A DNA stretch of 64,000 nucleotides. Origin: CAYMMX01 sp964391675. GTDB lineage: Bacteria; Cyanobacteriota; Vampirovibrionia; Gastranaerophilales; Gastranaerophilaceae. Position numbers and translations under genes: made by a program. The notes below the pieces were generated by a model that saw only the letters and a program-made list of their open reading frames with translations, did not search any database and was not told where the DNA came from. Below are positions 43,924 through 52,225 of this stretch, piece after piece (the first letter of the stretch is position 1; every line of letters starts with the position of its first letter). The DNA lies in contig CAYMMX010000002.1 of NCBI GenBank assembly GCA_964391675.1, positions 62,001-126,000 of the forward strand, read 5' to 3'.

Positions 43924-44370
43924 TTGGAAATAACAACACCTTTCACAACTGTGAACAAAAACGGAAAAAAACAGATACACCTTGGTCAACACGTTTTAGC
44001 TGAATTTTTTGAGTGTGACCCTAATATATTAAATAATATTTCTATGGTAGAAAAATTGATGACAGAAGCAGCTCTTGAATGCGGAGCAACAATCGTTCAG
44101 AAATGCTTTCATATGTTTAACCCTTACGGTGTAAGTGGCGTTGTCATCATCTCGGAAAGTCACTTAGCAATTCATACATGGCCCGAATTAGGATATGCTG
44201 CAGTTGACTTATTTACTTGTGGCGATAGTTGTGATCCTAAAATTTCTTATGAATATTTGCGAAAAATGTTTAATTCTAAAAGTGCATCTTATCAAGAATT
44301 AAAACGTGGGATTATTGATGAAGAAACACAAAGAGTTGCCCATTTGCCTTTTGAATTAACTAAATCATAA
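43924..44370 (+). CDS. speD: S-adenosylmethionine decarboxylase proenzyme
   Basis: 148 residues. Makes decarboxylated SAM for spermidine synthesis. The proenzyme self-cleaves between Glu78 and Ser79 in IISESHLAIHTWPE, leaving a pyruvoyl group on the new N terminus. His84 and Cys99 are at the spacing known from bacterial SpeD (Ser+5, Ser+20). TTG start at 43924 is 8 bases after GGAGG. A nearby ATG at 43919 is out of frame and too close. No speE follows. Confidence 0.95.
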   Translation: MEITTPFTTVNKNGKKQIHLGQHVLAEFFECDPNILNNISMVEKLMTEAALECGATIVQKCFHMFNPYGVSGVVIISESHLAIHTWPELGYAAVDLFTCGDSCDPKISYEYLRKMFNSKSASYQELKRGIIDEETQRVAHLPFELTKS

Positions 44371-44473
44371 AATTTCCTATTAAATTTAAGTACTTTTTGA
44401 AATTTATAAATCAAAGTAATAAGTGCAAAATTGTATTTTTAGCTCTTTACTTTTTAAAACTTTATTGCTAAGA

Positions 44474-44498
44474 TATAAGTGTAGATTTTACACTTATA
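44474..44498. promoter_or_regulatory. Perfect 10-bp inverted repeat upstream of typA
   Basis: TATAAGTGTA and TACACTTATA are exact complements with a 5-base spacer (GATTT). It lies 28 bases before the typA ATG and would overlap a plausible -10 region (TATAAG). It could be an operator for a dimeric repressor or a hairpin at the 5' end of the mRNA. Confidence 0.35.
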
Positions 44499-44525
44499 CT
44501 ATATATGTAGTAAGACTTGGGAAAA

Positions 44526-46322
44526 ATGCAAAATACAGATAAAAAATTAAGAAATATAGCTATAATAGCGCACGTTGACCATGGAAAAACGACTCTTGTT
44601 GATTGTATGCTTAAGCAGGGTGGAGTTTTTAGAGAAAATCAAGTTGTGGAAAAATGCGTTCTTGACAGTAATGATTTGGAAAGAGAACGGGGAATCACTA
44701 TATTATCGAAAAATATTTCGATAAATTATAACGATTATAAAATCAATGTTGTAGACACTCCCGGCCACGCTGATTTTGGTGGTGAAGTTGAGCGTGTTTT
44801 AGGTATGGTTGATGGTGCTTTACTTATTGTAGATGCGGCAGAAGGTCCTATGCCTCAAACAAGATTCGTTTTATCAAAAGCATTAGAGCTTGGTATAAAA
44901 ATAATAGTTGTTATAAATAAAATTGACAGAACAGGTGCAGAGCCTTTAACCGCTTTGGATAAAGTATTTGATTTATTTACAGAATTAACAAATAGAGAAG
45001 ATTTAATTGACTTTCCTTTTATTTTTGCGAGCAGCTTAATGGGATTTGCAATTAAAGATTTAGATGATGAAAGAAAAGATATAACACCTCTTTTGGATTG
45101 TATATTGGAAAATATAGAAGCTCCAAGCGGGGATGTTTCAAAACCTCTTCAATTTCAAGCCACAACTCTTGATTATAACGAGTATGTGGGACGAATAGTT
45201 ATCGGAAGAGTAAAAAACGGAATTATAAAATCTCAAGATCAAGTTTGCGTAATGAAAGCAGATGGAACTCAGGAGAGAGGAAAAATTACTAAATTATATG
45301 GATTTAAGGATTTAGGCAGGGTCGAAATAGAAGAAGCCGAAGCAGGTGATATCGTTGGTGTTGCCGGGTTTTCAGACATTCAAATCGGTGAAACCATTTG
45401 CCCATTATCAGACCCTGTCGCTCTTCCTTTAATAAAAATTGACGAACCTACTTTACAAATGAACTTTTCTGTTAATGATAGTCCTTTTGCAGGTACTGAA
45501 GGAAAATTTGTAACTTCAAGACAATTAAGAAAAAGATTATATTCAGAACTCGAAAAGAATGTCAGCTTAAAAGTTGAAGATACAGACAGCACGGATTCTT
45601 TCAAAGTAAGCGGTCGTGGAGAACTCCATTTAGGCATTTTAATTGAAACAATGAGAAGAGAAGGTTATGAATTTCAGGTTTCGAAACCTGAAGTTATATT
45701 CAAAACTATTGAAGGAAAACAGCATGAACCTTTTGAAAATTTAATTATTGATGTTCCGGAAGAGTATGCAGGAAGCTGTATTGACAGATTATCTCAAAGA
45801 AAAGCCGAAATGCTTGAAATGAGTGTTACAAGCGGAAGGACACATTTAAAATTTATAATTCCTGCACGTGGTTTAATAGGATTCAGAACCGAATTTATTC
45901 GTATGACGCGCGGTGATGGTATTATGTATCATACATTTGAAGACTACAAGCTGTTTGCAGGTGAAATCCCTAAACAGAGAAGCGGATCAATAATTTCTCT
46001 TGAACAGGGTGAGGCTATTCCTTATGCTTTAGCTCAATTTGAGGATAGGGGAGTATTCTTTATAACCCCAAAAACAAAAGTATACAGAGGTATGATTATA
46101 GGAGAAGGCAATCGCCCTCAGGACATTGCAGTTAACATTTGCAAAACTAAGAAATTAACTAATATGAGAACAGCAACAGCAGATGTTATGGTTACATTAC
46201 AATCACCTAAAAATATGTCACTTGAAGATAGTTTAGAGTATATTGCTGAAGATGAATTAGTTGAGATAACACCTGAAAATATCAGGATAAGAAAAGCTGA
46301 TTTAAATAAAAAAATCTTTTAA
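44526..46322 (+). CDS. typA: Ribosome-associated GTPase TypA/BipA
   Basis: 598 residues. A translational GTPase that assists 50S assembly, mainly under stress or cold. G1 AHVDHGKTT near the start, then RERGITI (switch I), G3 DTPGHADF, G4 NKID. EF-G-like domains III and V follow, with GRGELHLGIL and ARGLIGFRTEF, and a typical C-terminal end. The ATG at 44526 is chosen; a TTG 9 bases upstream is also in frame. The gene ends TAATG; the ATG in it opens a short frame into the next gene. Confidence 0.95.
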   Translation: MQNTDKKLRNIAIIAHVDHGKTTLVDCMLKQGGVFRENQVVEKCVLDSNDLERERGITILSKNISINYNDYKINVVDTPGHADFGGEVERVLGMVDGALLIVDAAEGPMPQTRFVLSKALELGIKIIVVINKIDRTGAEPLTALDKVFDLFTELTNREDLIDFPFIFASSLMGFAIKDLDDERKDITPLLDCILENIEAPSGDVSKPLQFQATTLDYNEYVGRIVIGRVKNGIIKSQDQVCVMKADGTQERGKITKLYGFKDLGRVEIEEAEAGDIVGVAGFSDIQIGETICPLSDPVALPLIKIDEPTLQMNFSVNDSPFAGTEGKFVTSRQLRKRLYSELEKNVSLKVEDTDSTDSFKVSGRGELHLGILIETMRREGYEFQVSKPEVIFKTIEGKQHEPFENLIIDVPEEYAGSCIDRLSQRKAEMLEMSVTSGRTHLKFIIPARGLIGFRTEFIRMTRGDGIMYHTFEDYKLFAGEIPKQRSGSIISLEQGEAIPYALAQFEDRGVFFITPKTKVYRGMIIGEGNRPQDIAVNICKTKKLTNMRTATADVMVTLQSPKNMSLEDSLEYIAEDELVEITPENIRIRKADLNKKIF

Positions 46323-46384
46323 TGAATAAATTTTATAGCAATTATTTTATTTGTATTGTTTTATTTATATTAAGTGATTGTTAG

Positions 46385-46981
46385 TTGAAGGTTTTAGTTT
46401 TGATTGCTAAAGTTAATTATTTAAGTGAAAATATAAAGCTAGGGAAAAAAGTTTTGGAATCGTTTAACAAGACTTTTCCTAATGTTGAATCTCATTCTAT
46501 GGCTCAATTAAGATTATTGAAAGAGTCTAATCCTAAAATTAAAGAAGAAATGGCTGAAGTTTGTAAGAAATTATTTTCTAAGTTAACTTCATTAAAGGCA
46601 GATGTATATGAGAAAGCCTATACTCAATCCGATTATATTTCTGCGTTAAAAAGTGCAATAAAAAAATATAATATTGCAGATTGTGGTCATAGAACGGATG
46701 TTATTATTAATTCCTTAAGGATTCAGGGCAAAAGTGCGAAAAAGGTTGAGATGGTGATTACAGATAATTTAGGCAAACAAAAATCAAATCATATTTTTCC
46801 TGTTATAGCTATGAAAAATAATGCGAACATAGATAATCCTCAAACTTGGGGTGAGAATGCTGTTATTGTAGATGCTTGGGCTAATATGGTCATGAAAGCA
46901 AATGACGGCATTAATTTTTTGAAAAAAACAGTTGGATTTTTACCGGCAGCAGAAAAAGTGAAGTTTAATATTATTAGTTAA
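46385..46981 (+). CDS. Hypothetical protein, possible papain-like cysteine peptidase fold
   Basis: 198 residues. Cys100 (ADCGHRTDVIINSL), His136 (SNHIFPVIAM) and Asp163 (AVIVDAWAN) have the order, spacing and flanks of papain-like or transglutaminase-like Cys-His-Asp proteins: Cys at the start of a helix, His on a beta strand, Asp followed by Ala-Trp. No named family is recognised. The first 95 residues are helical. The TTG at 46385 directly follows an in-frame TAG. It lacks a Shine-Dalgarno. The start is uncertain, and the gene could be a truncated relic. A role as protease, transferase or effector is inference. Confidence 0.5.
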   Translation: MKVLVLIAKVNYLSENIKLGKKVLESFNKTFPNVESHSMAQLRLLKESNPKIKEEMAEVCKKLFSKLTSLKADVYEKAYTQSDYISALKSAIKKYNIADCGHRTDVIINSLRIQGKSAKKVEMVITDNLGKQKSNHIFPVIAMKNNANIDNPQTWGENAVIVDAWANMVMKANDGINFLKKTVGFLPAAEKVKFNIIS

Positions 46982-47041
46982 TTTTGTATTATTTCTTGTT
47001 TTAACGGTTTTTTTATGATAGATTCAAAACAAGGAATAATA

Positions 47042-47518
47042 ATGGGTAAATTAGTAAAAAGAGCTGATATAAAAACCCTTGTAAGCAAAATACAAGAGGA
47101 TGGAAAAACAATTGTCACAACAAACGGTTGTTTTGATATTTTGCATGTAGGGCATGTTCGTTATTTGCAAAAAACAAAAACCTTTGGTGATTATTCTATT
47201 GTTCTTTTAAATTCGGATAAATCTGTTAAATCTATTAAGGGTGAAGGCAGGCCGATTAATAATGAAGAGGATAGAGCTGAAATTTTATGTGCTCTTTCTT
47301 GTGTGGATTATGTTGTTTTATTTGATGAAGATTCACCTGAGGCATTGTTAAATGAGATAAAACCGAATGTACATACAAAAGGAGCAGACTATTCTGTTGA
47401 AACGCTTCCTGAAGCTGATATTGTTATTAAAAATGGTGGAAAAATAGAATTTATTGATTTTGTTGAAGGCAAATCCACAACAAATACAATTAAAGTAATG
47501 AGAAATAGTAACTCTTAA
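47042..47518 (+). CDS. Nucleotidyltransferase of HldE C-terminal (RfaE2) type
   Basis: 158 residues from the ATG at 47042, preceded by AAGGAATAATA. It carries TTNGCFDILHVGHVRYL, the HxGH site of cytidylyltransferase-like enzymes, LLNSDKSVKSIKGEGRP, and ADIVIKNGGKIEFIDFVEGKSTT. The E. coli relative HldE adds AMP to D-glycero-beta-D-manno-heptose 1-phosphate for LPS core. Here only the adenylyltransferase half is present, without the kinase half. It lies just upstream of the lipid A operon, which fits an LPS role. An ATG at 47015 is a less likely start. Confidence 0.85.
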   Translation: MGKLVKRADIKTLVSKIQEDGKTIVTTNGCFDILHVGHVRYLQKTKTFGDYSIVLLNSDKSVKSIKGEGRPINNEEDRAEILCALSCVDYVVLFDEDSPEALLNEIKPNVHTKGADYSVETLPEADIVIKNGGKIEFIDFVEGKSTTNTIKVMRNSNS

Positions 47519-47519
47519 T

Positions 47520-47540
47520 AATTTGAATTTTATTCAAATT
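47520..47540 (+). terminator. Short hairpin after the HldE-type gene
   Basis: AATTTGAAT and ATTCAAATT are exact complements with a TTT loop, starting one base after the stop codon. AU-rich, no U tract. It overlaps the predicted lpxD promoter. Confidence 0.3.
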
Positions 47541-47551
47541 CGTATTAAAAT
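47523..47551 (+). promoter_or_regulatory. Promoter for the lipid A operon
   Basis: TTGAAT (47523-47528), 17 bases, TAAAAT (47546-47551). Start of transcription near 47558, AGGAGATATAAA then the ATG of lpxD at 47583. Confidence 0.5.
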
Positions 47552-47582
47552 CAGAAAATAGAAAACAATTAGGAGATATAAA

Positions 47583-48674
47583 ATGAGAGAATATACAATA
47601 GAGGAAATATGCGGAGTTGTCGGAGGATTACTCAATAAAGTAGAGAATCCTAAGATTAAACAAATAGCTCCTCCATTGCTTGCAGATGAGAATACCCTGG
47701 CTTTAGCCCTTGGAGAAGAAGAAATTGAAAACCTAACCAAAAGTAAAGCAAAAGCAGCTCTTGTTCCATTAGGTGTTGGACTTGATGGTATTACAACAAT
47801 TGAAGTTGAAAGACCTCGTTTAGCAATGATGAAATTACTACATATGTTTTATACGGAACCTGAAACAGAAACAGGAGTCCATCCTTCAGCTGTAGTTCAT
47901 TCTACAGTAGAATTAGGACAAAATGTCTCAATCGGACCTAATGTTGTCCTTTCACGAGATGTTAAAGTAGGTGACAATACAAAAATTATGGCTAATTCTT
48001 ATGTAGGAAGCAAATCCAAGATAGGAAAAAATTGTTTTTTCCATGCGGGAATTAATATTGGAGATAGAGTAATTATCGGAAATAAAGTCATTTTACATCA
48101 TGGCGTAAGTTTAGGTGCCGATGGTTTTAGCTTTGTTACTGAAAACCCAGATAATATTGAACAAGCAAGAAAAGAAGGTTCAATCAAAGAAGAGAATGTT
48201 GAGCAAAAGATTTTTAAAATCCCTTCTATCGGTTCTGTTGAAATTCATGATAATGTCGAAATAGGTGCAAATACTACTATTGACAGAGGAACAATAGAAA
48301 ATACAATTATAGGTGAAGATACTAAAATCGATGATCAGGTAATGATAGGTCATAATTGCAAAATCGGCAAAGGTTGCATGATAGTTTCTCAAGTTGGTAT
48401 TGCCGGTAGCTGCGTGATTGGTGATAGAGTTGTAATTGCCGGGCAGGCAGGATTAGCTGATCATATAAGTATAGGAAATGATTCTATTGTAGGACCGTCT
48501 GCCGGAGTTACAAAAAGTTTTCCTGAAAAATCAATAATAATCGGAACACCTGCAATGCCAAGAAAGGATTTTATTCGTCAACTCAAGACTATAAAAGATG
48601 CAGGGGAATTGATTAAAAAATTCAAAAAATATGAACCGTTTTTAAGTACATTTGAAAATGAAAGCAAAGACTAG
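47583..48674 (+). CDS. lpxD: UDP-3-O-acylglucosamine N-acyltransferase
   Basis: 363 residues. Third step of lipid A synthesis. Left-handed beta-helix hexapeptide repeats run from about 95 to 320 (for example IGPNVVLSRDVKVG, NVEIGANTTIDRG, MIGHNCKIGKG with the catalytic His). The LHHGVSLGADGFSF segment is typical. The N-terminal uridine-binding domain is about 100 residues. Stop and the lpxC GTG overlap by one base (TAGTG). Confidence 0.95.
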   Translation: MREYTIEEICGVVGGLLNKVENPKIKQIAPPLLADENTLALALGEEEIENLTKSKAKAALVPLGVGLDGITTIEVERPRLAMMKLLHMFYTEPETETGVHPSAVVHSTVELGQNVSIGPNVVLSRDVKVGDNTKIMANSYVGSKSKIGKNCFFHAGINIGDRVIIGNKVILHHGVSLGADGFSFVTENPDNIEQARKEGSIKEENVEQKIFKIPSIGSVEIHDNVEIGANTTIDRGTIENTIIGEDTKIDDQVMIGHNCKIGKGCMIVSQVGIAGSCVIGDRVVIAGQAGLADHISIGNDSIVGPSAGVTKSFPEKSIIIGTPAMPRKDFIRQLKTIKDAGELIKKFKKYEPFLSTFENESKD

Positions 48675-49489
48675 TGACGACAATTCTTGAAGAAATAGAA
48701 GTAACAGGCAACAGCTTGATGAAAAACAGACAAAGCTGTGTTAGAATCTTGCCTTCTAATGAAAGCGGGATAAGATTTTTTATAGAGGATTCTTTTGAGC
48801 CAATAGTGCTTGATGTAGATAATGTTCATTCTACAAACCATTGTGTAGAATTACGTCATAAAAAAAGTAAAATAATGCTTACTGAACATTTTAGTGCTGC
48901 TTGTGCTTTTTGTGGGATAGATTCTTTGGATGTCCATGTTTCTAAAACAGAAATGCCTATTTTAGACGGGAGTGCAAAAAAATGGGTAGATCTTTTTAAA
49001 CAAGCAGGCATTGAAAAACAAAAAAACAGAAAAGATTATTATTCCGTAAGAGAACCCATTTATTATTTAAATGAAAAAACTTATTTGGTTATTTTACCTG
49101 ATGATGATTTGAATATAACATATGCTGTAAATTATGCTCATCCTGATTTAAGCAATAAATGGATATCTTTAGATAAGAAAAACATGCAAGAAATAATTGA
49201 GGCAAGAACTTTCGGATTTTTAAAAGATTTGAAAAAGTATCAATTATTCGGTTTCGCAAGAGGTGTAACATACGAAAATACTGTAGGTCTTGATGGTAAT
49301 ACTTATACTACAGAATTAAGAAGTGAATTTGAACCTATTAAACATAAAATATTAGATTTAATCGGTGATTTATATCTTTCAGGAATAAACCCTCTTAATT
49401 TGAAAGCTCAAATAATAGTAAAAGAAGCAGGCCATGCGGTTCATGTTAAAGCTGCAAAAATGTTAAAAGAAAAATTTGTAAAATTATAA
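48674..49489 (+). CDS. lpxC: UDP-3-O-acyl-N-acetylglucosamine deacetylase
   Basis: 271 residues, zinc-dependent committed step of lipid A synthesis. Zinc ligands: His in LTEHFSAACAF, and His and Asp in KHKILDLIGDLYL. EMPILDGSAKKWV and EAGHAVHVKAA are typical. It is slightly shorter than the E. coli enzyme (about 305). GTG start. Confidence 0.94.
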   Translation: MTTILEEIEVTGNSLMKNRQSCVRILPSNESGIRFFIEDSFEPIVLDVDNVHSTNHCVELRHKKSKIMLTEHFSAACAFCGIDSLDVHVSKTEMPILDGSAKKWVDLFKQAGIEKQKNRKDYYSVREPIYYLNEKTYLVILPDDDLNITYAVNYAHPDLSNKWISLDKKNMQEIIEARTFGFLKDLKKYQLFGFARGVTYENTVGLDGNTYTTELRSEFEPIKHKILDLIGDLYLSGINPLNLKAQIIVKEAGHAVHVKAAKMLKEKFVKL

Positions 49490-49501
49490 AAGGAGAATAA
49501 G

Positions 49502-49942
49502 ATGTCAGAAGAAAAATTAAGCATGGACATTATGCAAATCATGGATATGATTCCGCATAGGTATCCATTTTTATTGGTTGATAAAATTACAGAATGTGTT
49601 CCGGGAAAATATGTTAAAGGATATAAAAATGTATCAATGAATGAAGCGTTTTTCCAAGGCCACTACCCGGGGAATCCTGTTATGCCTGGAGTTTTGCAGA
49701 TTGAGGCAATGGCTCAATGTTCTGCTCCATTATTATTGACTCTTGATGAATATAAAGGTAAAACACCTTTATTTGCAAGTATGGATAATGTTAGGTTTAG
49801 AAGTATTGTAAGACCGGGAGATAAATTTGAAATGGAAATAGAACTGGTAAAATTAAAAGGTCCTATAGGAAAAAGTCATGCAGTAGGATATGTAGACGGA
49901 AAAATTGTTGTAGAAGCAGATATGACTGTTGCTATGAAATAA
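49502..49942 (+). CDS. fabZ: 3-hydroxyacyl-ACP dehydratase FabZ
   Basis: 146 residues, hot-dog fold. MIPHRYPFLLVDKI, then GHYPGNPVMPGVLQIEAMAQ with the catalytic His and Glu. It dehydrates 3-hydroxyacyl-ACP in fatty-acid synthesis and competes with LpxA for the same substrate, hence its place between lpxC and lpxA. AAAAGGAG precedes the ATG. Confidence 0.96.
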   Translation: MSEEKLSMDIMQIMDMIPHRYPFLLVDKITECVPGKYVKGYKNVSMNEAFFQGHYPGNPVMPGVLQIEAMAQCSAPLLLTLDEYKGKTPLFASMDNVRFRSIVRPGDKFEMEIELVKLKGPIGKSHAVGYVDGKIVVEADMTVAMK

Positions 49943-49960
49943 TAAGAAAGAGTGAATTAA

Positions 49961-50770
49961 ATGATTAATAAAACGGCAATAATACACAATTCGGCACAAA
50001 TTGCAAACGATGTTGAAATAGGACCAAATGTTGTAATCGGAGAAAATGTTAAATTAGCAAGCGGTGTAAAAATTCTTGCCAGTTCATATTTAGAACATTG
50101 TGAAATAGGAGAAAATACTGTTATTAATCCTTTTTCAAGTATAGGAACCGCTCCGCAAGATTTAGGATATAAAGGAGAACCTACAAAAGCAATTGTTGGT
50201 GCAAATTGCCTTATTAAAGAAAATGTTACAATAAACAGAGCGGCTAATTGTGGTGACATGACTACAAGGGTTGGTGACAAATGCCTTCTTATGGTTGGGG
50301 CTCATGTTGCTCATAACTGCAAATTAGAGGATGAAGTTATTTTAGCTAATTTGGTAACATTGGGCGGACATATTCATGTCGGTTTTGGAGCATTTATTGG
50401 TGGAATGAGTGTATTCCATCAAAATATCAGAATTGGAGAAATGGCAATTATAAGTGGTTTTTCTGCGGCTCGTCAGGATGTTTTACCTTATTCAAAAAAT
50501 GATGGACGTCCGGCATATCCTCAGGGAATTAATGTTGTTGCTCTTAAACGCCGTGGAGTTTCTCAAGAAGAAAGAACTGCTATTAAAGAAGCTTTTAAGT
50601 ATCTTATTTCAGACAAATACAATACATCACAAGCAATTGAGCAAATTAAGAAAACAATTTCTATGAATAAATATGTTGAAAAAATGATTGAGTTTGTAGA
50701 ATCTTCAAAAAGAGGAGTAACATTAAAATGTTGCAAAAGCGGATTTAGAATTTTAGAAGATGGAGAATAG
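49961..50770 (+). CDS. lpxA: UDP-N-acetylglucosamine acyltransferase
   Basis: 269 residues. First step of lipid A synthesis: transfers a 3-hydroxyacyl chain to UDP-GlcNAc. Beta-helix repeats (IANDVEIGPNVVIGENV and so on), GAHVAHNCKLED with the catalytic His, GGHIHVGFGAFIGG, and a C-terminal helical domain. Overlaps no gene; 18 bases after fabZ. Confidence 0.95.
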   Translation: MINKTAIIHNSAQIANDVEIGPNVVIGENVKLASGVKILASSYLEHCEIGENTVINPFSSIGTAPQDLGYKGEPTKAIVGANCLIKENVTINRAANCGDMTTRVGDKCLLMVGAHVAHNCKLEDEVILANLVTLGGHIHVGFGAFIGGMSVFHQNIRIGEMAIISGFSAARQDVLPYSKNDGRPAYPQGINVVALKRRGVSQEERTAIKEAFKYLISDKYNTSQAIEQIKKTISMNKYVEKMIEFVESSKRGVTLKCCKSGFRILEDGE

Positions 50771-50773
50771 ATA

Positions 50774-51877
50774 ATGCTTGATGTTTGGGAAAAATACGCC
50801 TCTGTACTTGTTGATTATTCAACAAATGTCCAAAAGGGTGATTTAGTTATTATAAGAGCATCTAGTCCTATGGCAGAAAATTTAGTTAAAGCTGTTTACA
50901 AAAAGGTTCTTGAAAAAGGAGCAAATCCCATTTTAAGGACATCTATTTGTGATATGTCAGACATTTTTATTAAATATGCAAGTGATGAACAGCTTGATTA
51001 TATTGACCCTATTTCTAAAATGGAGTATGAAAAAGTTGATAAATATATTTCCATAGGTGCTCCTTTAAATGTGAAAAATATGGCAAGAGCAGATAAAACT
51101 AAATTAGCTCGCCGTTCTAAAGCGACAAGAGAATTATCTGAACTTTTGCTTTCCCGTTCTGCAAAAGGAGAGGCAAGTTGGGTTATAGCAGATGTTCCAA
51201 CCCATGGACTTGCACAGGAAGCCAAAATGTCAATTGATGAATATAGTGAATTCTTATTTAGGGCTTGTTTTTTGGATTTAGAAAATCCGGTTGCAAGACT
51301 TCGTGAAATGGATAAAGAGCAGAAAAAATGGTGTGATTATTTAGATAAAGTCAGCACAATAAGAATTACCGGCGAAAAAACTAATATTACATTTTCAACA
51401 AAAGGAAGAAAATGGATAAGTTGTTCAGGATTAAATAATTATCCTGATGGAGAAGTTTTTACATCTCCTGTTGAGGATAGTGCAAATGGTGAAATATATT
51501 TTGATTTTCCTGCAATATACAGGGGAAATGAAGCTCATAAAATTCATTTAAAACTTCAAAATGGAAAAGTTGTTGAAGCACATGCAGAAAAAGGTGAAGA
51601 ATTTTTGAATTCAATGCTTGATATGGATGATGGTTCAAGGTTAGTCGGTGAAATAGCTATAGGAACCAATGAAATGATTCAGGATGTTACAGGTAATATC
51701 TTATTCGATGAAAAAATTGGTGGGTCTATTCATATGGCAGTAGGCGCATCTTATCCTGAAACAGGTGGAAAAAATACATCAGGATTACATTGGGATATAA
51801 TTAAAAACATGAAAGAAGGCGGTGAAATATACGCTGATGATATTTTGATATATAAAGATGGTAAGTTTTTAATTTAA
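50774..51877 (+). CDS. M29 aminopeptidase (AmpS/PepS type)
   Basis: 367 residues. WEKYASVLVDYSTNVQKGDLVI at the start, ENPVARLREMDKEQKKWCD and FPDEEVFTSP-like NNYPDGEVFTSPVEDS, then HMAVGASYPETGG and GLHWDII are marks of thermophilic M29 metallo-aminopeptidases. It trims peptides in the cytoplasm. Three bases after lpxA, so it is the last gene of that transcript, ended by a perfect hairpin. Confidence 0.9.
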   Translation: MLDVWEKYASVLVDYSTNVQKGDLVIIRASSPMAENLVKAVYKKVLEKGANPILRTSICDMSDIFIKYASDEQLDYIDPISKMEYEKVDKYISIGAPLNVKNMARADKTKLARRSKATRELSELLLSRSAKGEASWVIADVPTHGLAQEAKMSIDEYSEFLFRACFLDLENPVARLREMDKEQKKWCDYLDKVSTIRITGEKTNITFSTKGRKWISCSGLNNYPDGEVFTSPVEDSANGEIYFDFPAIYRGNEAHKIHLKLQNGKVVEAHAEKGEEFLNSMLDMDDGSRLVGEIAIGTNEMIQDVTGNILFDEKIGGSIHMAVGASYPETGGKNTSGLHWDIIKNMKEGGEIYADDILIYKDGKFLI

Positions 51878-51915
51878 AACAAAAAAAGGTGTTTATAAAC
51901 ACCTTTTTTTGTTTT
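51876..51915. terminator. Perfect bidirectional terminator after the M29 gene and rpmE
   Basis: AAAACAAAAAAAGGTGTTTA (51876-51895) is followed at once by its exact complement (51896-51915). The core AGGTGTTTATAAACACCT is flanked by seven A and seven T. It serves both the convergent M29 gene and rpmE. Confidence 0.85.
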
Positions 51916-51927
51916 AAGATTTTTGGA

Positions 51928-52131
51928 TTATTTTTTTTCTCCGTAGCGTTTGTTGAATCTTTCAACTCTGCCTTCTGAGTCAAGAATCTTTTGTTGACCT
52001 GTATAAAAAGGATGACAGTTATTGCAAATTTCAACTGTAATTCCTTCCTCAATAGAGCCTGTTTCTATTTCATTTCCGCAAACACACTTAATAGTTGTTT
52101 TTTTATAATCCGGGTGAATTCCGTTTTTCAT
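51928..52131 (-). CDS. rpmE: Ribosomal protein L31 (zinc-binding C+ form)
   Basis: 67 residues. MKNGIHPDYKKTTIKCVCG is the family start. Cysteines 16, 18, 36 and 39 form the zinc site (CVC and CNNC), so this is the zinc-replete paralogue type. GRVERFNKRYG near the end is standard. Confidence 0.96.
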   Translation of the reverse strand: MKNGIHPDYKKTTIKCVCGNEIETGSIEEGITVEICNNCHPFYTGQQKILDSEGRVERFNKRYGEKK

Positions 52132-52225
52132 TTTACTATTCCTTTCTAAAGATTTATTCGGCTTCTTATATTATATTCTCATAAAAATTTTCATGCAAGA
52201 GGGTAAATATATTCTGGCTATTTTC

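Noticed and set aside
48180..48392. Minus-strand frame inside lpxD
   Set aside because: Shadow of the hexapeptide-repeat region; Tyr/Phe/Cys-rich and unsupported.
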